17,302 nucleotides of DNA from Candidatus Gastranaerophilales bacterium (GTDB lineage: Bacteria > Cyanobacteriota > Vampirovibrionia > Gastranaerophilales > Gastranaerophilaceae), in assembly GCA_944323495.1 (NCBI GenBank), contig CALUSZ010000098.1:1-17302 (forward strand), given 5' to 3'. Positions 1 to 5,734 of the stretch are shown in pieces; within the stretch, counting starts at the first letter, position 1; each line of letters begins with the position of its first letter. The notes under the pieces were generated by a model. That model saw only the letters and a program-made list of their open reading frames with translations, was not told where the DNA came from and did not search any database. Made by a program: the position numbers and the translations under genes.

Positions 1-663
1 ATACTCATAATTTTGATACTTTTTATCCAGATACCCCAATATAAGCATGGCAAGACACATATTGATAACCATATTAATGAGTACAGAACCTAAAATATTC
101 AATGCAGCCGGAATCTCCAACCCTACAAGCCCCAACAAATCTCCTTTTCTGCTATTTACGGCAGAATATCCGCATGCACCTACAATAACAATTTTTAAAA
201 TAGATTTTGCAAACTCTACTAATGAACGCGGTTCAAATGGGTTAAACATTCTCTTTGCATTCTGAAGCATTCTTCTCGGCGATAGATTTTCAAGATTGAA
301 TTTTGCTCTCTCAAGTGCAAAAACCTGTCCTACATCAAGCCTGATTACAATAATTGAAAAAATTACTAGGAGAACCATAAAAGGAAGAACAATTACTGCA
401 AGATAATGAAAATATGGCAGCAAAAGCCCCATAAGATTACTTGTCGTAACAACTGAAGCATCAAGATGCGAAAAGCATTCTCTCATCATATTTTGAATGT
501 TTTCAATCATGCCCTTGAGAAAAATTGCAAGCAAACCGATTCCGGCGACCATAACAAGTGCAGAATCCATATCTCTGCTTTTAGAGACATTTCCTCTTTC
601 CCGCTCTTTGGTTCGCCTTCGGGTGGTAGCTTCCTCGGTTCTTTCTGCTGCTTCGTTCCCCAT
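1..663 (-). CDS. flhB: Flagellar export apparatus switch protein FlhB, 5' part (C-terminus beyond window)
   Basis: The minus strand is open from the ATG at 661-663 to the left edge, giving 221 codons with no stop. FlhB is an inner-membrane component of the flagellar type III export gate; its C-terminal cytoplasmic domain, not visible here, switches substrate specificity. The start MGNEAAERTEEATTRRR and the following KERERGNVSKSRD match the conserved FlhB/SctU N-terminus. About four membrane segments lie near residues 35-53, 80-107, 150-170 and 189-213. The basic loop LSPRRMLQNAKRMF, and LDKKYQNYEY at the visible end, also fit the family. I favour flagellar FlhB over the type III secretion paralogue SctU because fliP, fliQ and fliR lie on the same strand upstream and this FliP has a signal peptide. 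No SD precedes the ATG; an extended -10 sits there instead. The NPEH autocleavage motif cannot be checked. Confidence 0.9.
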   Translation of the reverse strand, partial: MGNEAAERTEEATTRRRTKERERGNVSKSRDMDSALVMVAGIGLLAIFLKGMIENIQNMMRECFSHLDASVVTTSNLMGLLLPYFHYLAVIVLPFMVLLVIFSIIVIRLDVGQVFALERAKFNLENLSPRRMLQNAKRMFNPFEPRSLVEFAKSILKIVIVGACGYSAVNSRKGDLLGLVGLEIPAALNILGSVLINMVINMCLAMLILGYLDKKYQNYEY

Positions 664-670
664 AGATATG

Positions 671-679
671 ATTATAACA
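671..679 (-). promoter_or_regulatory. Extended -10 promoter element of flhB, putatively leaderless
   Basis: Read on the minus strand, TGTTATAAT is an extended -10 (TGnTATAAT) whose last base is 7 nt before the flhB ATG, so transcription would start within one or two bases of the start codon. The hexamer 17 nt upstream (TTTCAA) is a poor -35, as is common with extended -10 promoters. No SD is present. Confidence 0.5.
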
Positions 680-690
680 TTTTATGATGA

Positions 691-719
691 TTATTGAAAG
701 CTTATATTTATAGTATAAT
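691..719 (+). promoter_or_regulatory. Putative promoter of the DUF2142 gene
   Basis: A perfect TATAAT at 714-719 ends 6 nt before the ATG at 726, which places the expected start site on the A of the start codon. The -35 is uncertain: TTATTG at 691-696 has 17-nt spacing, while TTGAAA at 694-699 is closer to consensus but only 14 nt away. It overlaps the divergent flhB promoter region. Confidence 0.4.
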
Positions 720-725
720 ATTCAA

Positions 726-2039
726 ATGATAATTCAGAAAACAAATTTTTATAAACCTGAATATATTTTTCTAACCATAGGATTTATATTCGGTTTTTTG
801 TTTTTATATTTAACACCAATATTCAAAGTTCCTGATGAACCTATGCATTTGTTAAGAGCCTGTGAAGTTTCCTGTGGCGTGCTTTTTAACAACAAAGACG
901 GGAATCCAGCTAAAGACATTTTCCCAAATAGAAAAGCCCTATTAAGACAAAATTGTGCTTGTTTTCAGGAATTTAAATATAAAAGTCATTACATTGATTT
1001 ATTTGATTTTAAACATTTAAATTATACGCACAACAATACAGGCTACTCTTTTATCATGTACATACCATCTGCATTAGCTATCAAATCTGTATCATTATTT
1101 ACTCAAAATCCTTATATACTTTTTTATTCAGCTAGATTAGCAAACTTTTTCACTTACTTGTTTTTTGTCTTTCTCGCAATAAAAATAAGTCCTGTATTTA
1201 AATGGCAAATTCTTATTACATCATTGTTTCCAATGGCTTTATATGAGGGGATGTCACTCTCTGCAGACAGTTTTAACATAAGCTTTACTTTTTTATTTAT
1301 TGCTCTTATGTTTGACCTAATTTGGGGAAAAGACAAAATCATCCCTGCAAATAAATTATATCTATTTTTCTTCTTAAGTTTTATCTCAGTTTTCTTAAAA
1401 GGCTCTTTTATATTTACATTATTAAGTTTTTGTATTCCCAAACAAAAACTCAATAACAGAAATTATATTATTTGGTTATGGTTTTTGCTATTACTAGGAT
1501 TGACTTATTTATACAGTTCAAATAATTTCATATTCATACATCCGAATGTAGATTTTTATGCCAGAAAACAACTTTTAACAGATGAACCTCTAAATTTTTT
1601 AAGAGCTTTTACTAATACCATTTCTAGTATGTGGAAATGGTATGTTATACAAAGTATTTGCACCTTGGATTGGTGCATAGTAAATCTTTATAGCTATATG
1701 AACTATAGCTTTCTTTTACTATTTATACTTGCATCTTTATTAGGAGATACTTATTGCAGACTAAGAATTCGTATTTTTTCATTTTTGCTATGTGTAATAT
1801 TTATATTCACAACACTATTATTATTTTATCTGACTTATACCACTTCAACAGATTTTATAGCGGGCGTACAGGGACGCTATTTTTTACCATTATATTTATT
1901 AATAGCTATTTGCATTCAAAAACCTGTAAATATAAGCCTTTCTGATAAACAATGTCTATATTTAAAAACCTTAATCATATTAAGTTTATGCATAAACCTT
2001 ATAATAACCTTGAAGTCCCTTGCATATTGGTTTTTATAA
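726..2039 (+). CDS. DUF2142-like polytopic membrane protein (probable GT-C type envelope glycan enzyme)
   Basis: A 437-residue, very hydrophobic protein with roughly ten or more membrane segments. The motif VPDEPMHLLRA near residues 35-45, just after the first membrane span, matches the PDEP-x-H signature of DUF2142 membrane proteins. A GRYFLPLY motif near residues 383-390 resembles the D/GRY-FLP segment near the C-terminus of that family. DUF2142 proteins are predicted to belong to the GT-C glycosyltransferase fold and often sit in cell-surface polysaccharide loci; the substrate here is unknown. It is a lone plus-strand gene whose stop lies 4 nt from the convergent fliR stop, and it is flanked on both sides by flagellar genes of the opposite strand. 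By eye it is more AT-rich than its neighbours, so it may have been acquired or moved here. Confidence 0.75.
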   Translation: MIIQKTNFYKPEYIFLTIGFIFGFLFLYLTPIFKVPDEPMHLLRACEVSCGVLFNNKDGNPAKDIFPNRKALLRQNCACFQEFKYKSHYIDLFDFKHLNYTHNNTGYSFIMYIPSALAIKSVSLFTQNPYILFYSARLANFFTYLFFVFLAIKISPVFKWQILITSLFPMALYEGMSLSADSFNISFTFLFIALMFDLIWGKDKIIPANKLYLFFFLSFISVFLKGSFIFTLLSFCIPKQKLNNRNYIIWLWFLLLLGLTYLYSSNNFIFIHPNVDFYARKQLLTDEPLNFLRAFTNTISSMWKWYVIQSICTLDWCIVNLYSYMNYSFLLLFILASLLGDTYCRLRIRIFSFLLCVIFIFTTLLLFYLTYTTSTDFIAGVQGRYFLPLYLLIAICIQKPVNISLSDKQCLYLKTLIILSLCINLIITLKSLAYWFL

Positions 2040-2043
2040 CATA

Positions 2044-2823
2044 TTAAAATAAGCCAGCTATCTGCACCATAAAACGTTCTATTAACACTGTAATATATTC
2101 TGCCATCGGGCGCAAGAAAATCAACGACAACAAAAGCCCCAAATATATTTTTAAAGGTATTGAGACCATGAATATATTCATCTGCGGCATCATTTTTGAA
2201 GTAAAGCCTAACAAAATATCTGTAATAAATAAAATTCCAAATATTGGAAGTGCAATACTTAGGCCTATATAAAAAATCTGTCCGGTTAAAGTTATAATAT
2301 TTCCAACCATCTCCGGAGAAAATGCAAATGTATACCCTATAGGCATGCTCTTAAAGCTGTTGTATATAGCAGAAAACAGCCACTGGTGAGCACCCAGTGC
2401 AATAAAAAGCATTGATGCCAGATATGTATATGCCTGTGTAATTACAGGAGAATTACCTCCAGATGTAGGGTTTAATGCCTGATCCGCCGATAACCCCATT
2501 TGTACGGCAAAAGTGTTTACCCCAAGCTCTATGCCAACAAAAACTAAATTTGCGCAATACCCCATTGCAAAGCCTATTACAAATTCCTTAAAAAGAATTA
2601 GTGTTAAGGCCGGTACAGAATTTGGCACAACAAAGTTCGTATTATACTGCACAATTGGAAATAAAATAAAAGCAATACAAGCAGCCAGCCAAATTTTCAC
2701 TTGAGTTGGTATTGGATAAGTTGAAAACAGGGGGGCTGATGCAAAAAGTCCGGACAACCTTGTAAAAATTGCCATAAAAAGTATTATATTGCTTACTGAA
2801 AATAATACGTCTAAGTTAAACAT
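2044..2823 (-). CDS. fliR: Flagellar biosynthetic protein FliR
   Basis: A 259-residue membrane protein starting MFNLDVLFSVSNIILFMAIFTRLSGLF, with the family features RLSGLFASAPLFS, FKEFVIGFAMG and GLSADQALNP. FliR joins FliP and FliQ in the core of the flagellar type III export gate in the inner membrane. I chose the ATG at 2821-2823: it overlaps the fliQ stop as TGATG and has GGCGGAG a few bases upstream. An in-frame TTG one codon earlier would lie almost on the SD. Length is normal for FliR (about 260). The gene ends 4 nt from the convergent DUF2142 gene, with no room for a terminator between them. In many genomes flhB follows fliR directly; here it is about 1.4 kb further on. Confidence 0.95.
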   Translation of the reverse strand: MFNLDVLFSVSNIILFMAIFTRLSGLFASAPLFSTYPIPTQVKIWLAACIAFILFPIVQYNTNFVVPNSVPALTLILFKEFVIGFAMGYCANLVFVGIELGVNTFAVQMGLSADQALNPTSGGNSPVITQAYTYLASMLFIALGAHQWLFSAIYNSFKSMPIGYTFAFSPEMVGNIITLTGQIFYIGLSIALPIFGILFITDILLGFTSKMMPQMNIFMVSIPLKIYLGLLLSLIFLRPMAEYITVLIERFMVQIAGLF

Positions 2824-3098
2824 CAAACTCCGCCTATTAGTTGAGGTATCATATCCATAAATTCATTAACAGTTGTCACAAATATACTTATCATCCAAGG
2901 CATAAGAAAAATCAACAACAGTACACAACCTACAATTTTAGGAACAAATGTTAATGTTGATTCTTGTATTTGAGTAACAGTCTGAAAAATACTGACAAGC
3001 AGACCCAGTACAACACCTACTAGCAATATTGGTACAGATATTTCCAGAGTTAATATAAACATTTTCTGTAAAAGAGTTATAACTACATCCTGATTCAT
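2823..3098 (-). CDS. fliQ: Flagellar biosynthetic protein FliQ
   Basis: A 91-residue protein with two membrane hairpin segments (about residues 14-36 and 49-73) and the FliQ pattern GVVLGLLVSIFQTVTQIQE followed by LTFVPKI. Four to five FliQ subunits pack around the FliP-FliR core of the flagellar export gate. Length is typical (about 89-90). The ATG at 3096-3098 is preceded by AGGAGAAGGG, a strong SD that overlaps the end of fliP. Only 9 nt separate it from fliP, and its TGA overlaps the fliR ATG by one base, so fliP-fliQ-fliR should be co-transcribed and translationally coupled. Confidence 0.95.
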   Translation of the reverse strand: MNQDVVITLLQKMFILTLEISVPILLVGVVLGLLVSIFQTVTQIQESTLTFVPKIVGCVLLLIFLMPWMISIFVTTVNEFMDMIPQLIGGV

Positions 3099-3107
3099 AC
3101 CCTTCTC

Positions 3108-3866
3108 CTACCTTACAAAACTTTCTACAAGTGATTTTACCACCAGATACCATCCGTCTACCATAACAAACATTATAAGCTTAAATGGCAAAGCAATCAT
3201 TGTAGGAGGCAAAAACATCATACCCATTGATACAAGAACTGATGATACTACAATATCAATTACCAAAAACGGCAAATACACAACAAAACCTATTGTAAAA
3301 GCTGTTTTTAATTCACTTAAAATAAACGCCGGCAAAAGCACATATGTAGGAACATCGTCTTTGTTTTTAGGTTTTTCTATCTTTGCCATTCTTACAAACA
3401 GTGCAAGTTCTTTTTCATGAGTCTGCTTAAACATAAATTTCCTAACAGGCTCTATACCTCTATCCAACGCGACCTGCTGTGTTATCTGATTGTTCATATA
3501 AGGCTGTAATGCTTTTTCATTAATTTCGTTAAATGTAGGCGCCATTATGAAAAAAGTCAATATTAACGCAAGACTTGTTATAACCTGATTAGGCGGCAAT
3601 GTACCTGCTCCAAGCGCTTGCCTTGTAAGAGACAAGACGACAACAAGCCTTATAAATGACGTTGTCATTATCAAAATACTAGGGGCTAAAGTTAATATTG
3701 TCAACCAAATAAGAATCTGAAGCCCGTTAGTAAAATCCTGCGGAGTATTAGCGGTGCCTAAACCTATATTTATATTAGGAAATGTCATTGCTGAATATGA
3801 AGGCAAAGCCGACAGCAGCAAAAAAGCCAGTAATCCCCCTCCTAATTTTATTTTAGAAAATTTCAT
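3108..3866 (-). CDS. fliP: Flagellar biosynthetic protein FliP
   Basis: A 252-residue export-gate protein. It begins with a signal peptide (basic start MKFSKIK, hydrophobic stretch, likely cleavage after SYSA). Recognisable FliP blocks follow: MTTSFIRLVVVLSLTRQALG, GTLPPNQVITSLALILTFFI, the FILSELKTAF segment and SMGMMFLPPTMIALPFKLI. FliP pentamers form the pore of the flagellar type III export channel. The signal peptide is characteristic of flagellar FliP, whereas SctR of virulence secretion systems normally lacks one. AAGGA lies about 11 nt upstream of the ATG. A TATAAT only 2 nt before the ATG is too close to serve as this gene's -10. Upstream are two CTGTTA repeats and a weak -10-like TATAGT. 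Confidence 0.95.
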   Translation of the reverse strand: MKFSKIKLGGGLLAFLLLSALPSYSAMTFPNINIGLGTANTPQDFTNGLQILIWLTILTLAPSILIMTTSFIRLVVVLSLTRQALGAGTLPPNQVITSLALILTFFIMAPTFNEINEKALQPYMNNQITQQVALDRGIEPVRKFMFKQTHEKELALFVRMAKIEKPKNKDDVPTYVLLPAFILSELKTAFTIGFVVYLPFLVIDIVVSSVLVSMGMMFLPPTMIALPFKLIMFVMVDGWYLVVKSLVESFVR

Positions 3867-3908
3867 CTATTATAATTCCTTAAAATCGACTACTATACTA
3901 ATATATGC

Positions 3909-3924
3909 TAACAGATTTTAACAG
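3909..3924 (-). repeat. Paired CTGTTA direct repeat, 10-bp period, upstream of fliP
   Basis: On the minus strand CTGTTA occurs at 3919-3924 and again at 3909-3914, exactly one helical turn apart. The pair lies 11 nt upstream of a -10-like TATAGT (3892-3897), where a -35 would be. This arrangement resembles activator sites, but the hexamers are short and may be chance. Confidence 0.25.
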
Positions 3925-3925
3925 T

Positions 3926-4507
3926 TTATTGCAAATCATTAAGTTTTATTTCATCAATATTTTGTTTGACAAGTTCCGGAGCATCAAATTTTTTCATTTT
4001 TTTTAGTATTCTCGGACGAAGTTTTTTGAACTCTTTTTTTATATTTTCAACCTGCCCTGTATTATATACACTATATCTTTTTACGTATTGAACAGCAACA
4101 GTTCCGCATTCCGAATATTTTTCGTATTTAAAAACATTAAATTCCAAAATTATCGGTAATTTTCTTCCGTCAATTAATATAAAATCCAAAATCGCAGAAT
4201 TTTGCTCTTCATCAATATTCAAGGCATTCGGACAGTTTATTGTGTTTAAATATTTACTAAATTCACTGGCATGGTCAACCGGTGAATATGCATTTGGGAA
4301 ATGTATTATATTAATAATCTCCGACCAGGAATTTTTAGTTTCACCGGGCTTAAAATATTCATTAATATAACCTGAATGTTCCGGAGTTTTTTCACTATAT
4401 AAAAGTTTGTAAATTTGTCCGTTAAAATTCAAGCTGTATAAATCAGAAGCATGTACAGCCCCTACAGCCCCGCAAATTAATAAAATTAAAATAATAACCC
4501 TTTTCAT
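3926..4507 (-). CDS. Small exported protein of unknown function
   Basis: A 193-residue protein starting MKRVIILILLICGAVGAVHA, a clear signal peptide with probable cleavage after VHA, so the mature protein should be periplasmic or surface-exposed. There are no further membrane spans. The mature part contains aromatic-rich patches (SLNFNGQIYKLLYSEK, INEYFKPGE) and a strongly basic C-terminal third (KKEFKKLRPRILKKMKK). I do not recognise the family. It lies about 60 nt upstream of fliP on the same strand and may share its transcript, but that does not prove a flagellar role. No SD is visible; a TTGATA-16-TATGCT promoter ends 6 nt before the ATG. Confidence 0.7.
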   Translation of the reverse strand: MKRVIILILLICGAVGAVHASDLYSLNFNGQIYKLLYSEKTPEHSGYINEYFKPGETKNSWSEIINIIHFPNAYSPVDHASEFSKYLNTINCPNALNIDEEQNSAILDFILIDGRKLPIILEFNVFKYEKYSECGTVAVQYVKRYSVYNTGQVENIKKEFKKLRPRILKKMKKFDAPELVKQNIDEIKLNDLQ

Positions 4508-4513
4508 AAATAA

Positions 4514-4541
4514 AGCATAGCATATTTGCCGAAATTATCAA
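4514..4541 (-). promoter_or_regulatory. Putative promoter of the exported-protein gene
   Basis: On the minus strand TTGATA (4536-4541) and TATGCT (4514-4519) are 16 nt apart. The -10 ends 6 nt before the ATG at 4507, so the predicted transcript starts at the start codon. The -35 overlaps the stop codon of the upstream 71-residue gene. Confidence 0.4.
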
Positions 4542-4753
4542 ACAATAGCTCTTGCCAACAATTCTGCAGGCTCTGCAATTGCAGTAGAGTATTCTATAAA
4601 CTCATTATCCGGAGCAAAGTATCTTCGCATAGCAGTTCTGTTTGTTATCTTTTCATAACAAACAAACGAATCCACATTATCCTTTAAGTAGCCGGCAAAA
4701 ATCCGCTGCTTGTGGGACAAGTTATAGTCCTTCAAGTTTTTGACGATATACAT
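4538..4753 (-). CDS. Hypothetical 71-residue protein
   Basis: A small soluble protein starting MYIVKNLKDYNLSHKQ, with mixed charge, no signal peptide and no membrane span. The end (STAIAEPAELLARAIV) looks helical. I recognise no family. Coding is supported by an uninterrupted frame with no competing frame, a TATAAT just upstream, and its position head-to-head with the response-regulator gene. There is no SD. The next gene starts 30 nt downstream on the same strand but seems to have its own promoter. It could be a regulator or an accessory protein; nothing in the sequence decides. Confidence 0.5.
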   Translation of the reverse strand: MYIVKNLKDYNLSHKQRIFAGYLKDNVDSFVCYEKITNRTAMRRYFAPDNEFIEYSTAIAEPAELLARAIV

Positions 4754-4761
4754 ATACTTAT

Positions 4762-4793
4762 ATTATATATCATGTTGATATCGATTTGTACAA
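4762..4793 (-). promoter_or_regulatory. Putative promoter of the 71-residue gene
   Basis: TATAAT on the minus strand (4762-4767) ends 8 nt before the ATG. An overlapping TATATA has TTGTAC 18 nt upstream (4788-4793) as a possible -35. Either choice gives a leader of only about 0-3 nt. The -35 lies within a 12-bp palindrome. Confidence 0.35.
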
Positions 4794-4795
4794 AT
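4784..4795. repeat. Perfect 12-bp palindrome ATTTGTACAAAT in a divergent promoter region
   Basis: ATTTGTACAAAT is its own reverse complement. It lies between the divergent 71-residue gene and the response-regulator gene and covers the likely -35 of the former, so it is a candidate operator for a dimeric regulator. AT richness makes such palindromes fairly common. Confidence 0.3.
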
Positions 4796-4932
4796 TGCAA
4801 TAAATGTTTACATATAAATGTTCAATAAAAATTAGATAATCGGGTAATGTACTACGCATTGTGACTATTATTTAATAGAGGGGTGGGGGAAATAAGAGAA
4901 TGTAACAGAACCCCGATAGGAGGATTAATTAA
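4796..4932 (+). promoter_or_regulatory. Upstream region of the response-regulator gene with G-rich tract and strong SD
   Basis: No convincing -35/-10 pair stands out; TATTAT (4866-4871) is the best -10-like hexamer. A G-rich stretch unusual for this AT-rich region lies at 4878-4889 (GAGGGGTGGGGG). GGGGT at 4880-4884 can pair with ACCCC at 4910-4914, ending just before the strong SD AGGAGG (4918-4923), 9 nt from the ATG. Such a hairpin could affect translation, but the stem is short. Confidence 0.3.
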
Positions 4933-5619
4933 ATGGTAGCAGCAATTAGTACAGAAACCAAAACAATCAGTGTAATCATAATAGAGGATTTTAAGCTGAC
5001 ACGAGTTGGACTAAGGTGTGCATTAAACTCTAATGAAGATATTAACGTTGTTGCAGAAAGCGATAATGCTATAGACGGTTTAAAGCTTATAGAACAACAC
5101 TCCCCGGACATAGTTTTAATGGACTTAGGTCTTGCCGGAATGAATGGTATAGAGGCAACTGTAAAAGTAAAAGAAATGAACAAGGATATTAAAGTTATTG
5201 CCCTAACCTCACATGATAGAGAAGAAGAGGTCATAGCTGCATTGTCTTCAGGAGCTATGGCATACTGCCTGAAAGATATTGATCCTTCAAAATTAGCAGA
5301 TGTAATCAGAGATGTAAAAAGCGGAGTATGCTGGCTGGATCCGGTTATTGCACGCAAAGTTCTTGATTCTTTCCCGAAACAAGAAACATTAGGAATCCTT
5401 AAAGATAAAACCTCTGAGGAAGGACGAGTTCCTCTGACAGACCGTGAATTTGAAGTGTTAAAACACCTTGTAGATGGTAAAAGCAACACCGAAATAGCAA
5501 AAGAACTTATTGTAAGCGTACATACTGCCAAAGCACATGTTTGCTCTATATTACAGAAAATGTGCGTAAATGACAGAGTACAAGCAGCAGTAAAAGCCGT
5601 CAAAGAAGGTTTAGTGTAA
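4933..5619 (+). CDS. NarL/FixJ-family response regulator with LuxR-type DNA-binding domain
   Basis: A 228-residue two-domain transcription factor. The receiver domain (about residues 12-130) has the acidic pair Glu18-Asp19, phospho-acceptor Asp64 (in IVLMDLGLAGMNG), Thr92 and Lys114 (CLKD), so it should be phosphorylated normally. A linker leads to the LuxR-type helix-turn-helix (about 165-228), with PLTDREFEVLKHL, GKSNTEIAKEL and SVHTAKAHVCSILQK. An N-terminal tail of about 11 residues precedes the receiver. No histidine kinase is adjacent, so it is an orphan here and its target genes are unknown; the neighbouring flagellar genes are possible targets only by position. SD AGGAGG and a strong terminator make it a single-gene unit. 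The long open frame on the opposite strand is a shadow. Confidence 0.9.
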   Translation: MVAAISTETKTISVIIIEDFKLTRVGLRCALNSNEDINVVAESDNAIDGLKLIEQHSPDIVLMDLGLAGMNGIEATVKVKEMNKDIKVIALTSHDREEEVIAALSSGAMAYCLKDIDPSKLADVIRDVKSGVCWLDPVIARKVLDSFPKQETLGILKDKTSEEGRVPLTDREFEVLKHLVDGKSNTEIAKELIVSVHTAKAHVCSILQKMCVNDRVQAAVKAVKEGLV

Positions 5620-5630
5620 AGTAATTGTTT

Positions 5631-5660
5631 AAGTAACGCGAAAAATTTCGCGTTACTTTT
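5631..5660 (+). terminator. Rho-independent terminator after the response regulator
   Basis: The arms AAGTAACGCGAAA (5631-5643) and TTTCGCGTTACTT (5646-5658) are perfect complements, followed by a T-rich run. The GC core GTAACGCG/CGCGTTAC is strong for this AT-rich genome. It starts 11 nt after the stop codon. Confidence 0.85.
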
Positions 5661-5673
5661 GTTATTTAGTTGC

Positions 5674-5732
5674 ATATATCCTCTGTTTATAGTACTGTTT
5701 TATTTGTATAAGTACCAGAAAAGAGGATATAT
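5674..5732 (+). promoter_or_regulatory. Inverted repeat enclosing the tig SD (candidate RNA thermosensor or operator)
   Basis: ATATATCCTCT (5674-5684) is the exact reverse complement of AGAGGATATAT (5722-5732). The right arm contains the tig SD (AGAGGA) and ends 2 nt before the ATG. A nested 5-bp pair, GTACT (5692-5696) with AGTAC (5711-5715), would shorten the loop. If the transcript starts upstream of 5674, the SD would be locked in an 11-bp stem. No good promoter is visible upstream of the left arm, so a DNA operator is an equal possibility. Confidence 0.5.
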
Positions 5733-5734
5733 AA

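Noticed and set aside
47..697. Small plus-strand open frames at the left edge
   Set aside because: They are shadows of flhB, which is open on the minus strand and runs off the window without a stop.
2824..2826. TTG start for fliR
   Set aside because: It lies almost on the SD; the next codon is an ATG that overlaps the fliQ stop as TGATG, the usual coupling arrangement.
1..3866. Virulence-type (non-flagellar) type III secretion genes
   Set aside because: FliP carries a signal peptide and the sequences fit the flagellar branch. No secretin, needle or ATPase genes are present to suggest an injectisome, although FlhB alone could not rule it out.
3869..3874. TATAAT 2 nt upstream of the fliP ATG as a leaderless promoter
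   Set aside because: It is too close: transcription would start inside the coding sequence. fliP also has an AAGGA SD, so it does not fit the leaderless pattern.
4784..4795. LexA box
   Set aside because: The palindrome ATTTGTACAAAT contains GTAC but matches neither the cyanobacterial RGTACNNNDGTWC pattern nor the Gram-positive GAAC-N4-GTTC box.
4929..5675. Long minus-strand open frame (248 codons) opposite the response regulator
   Set aside because: It is a complementary-frame shadow. The plus-strand product has all receiver and LuxR motifs with a strong SD, while the minus-strand product is low-complexity, Ser/Thr-rich and matches nothing.
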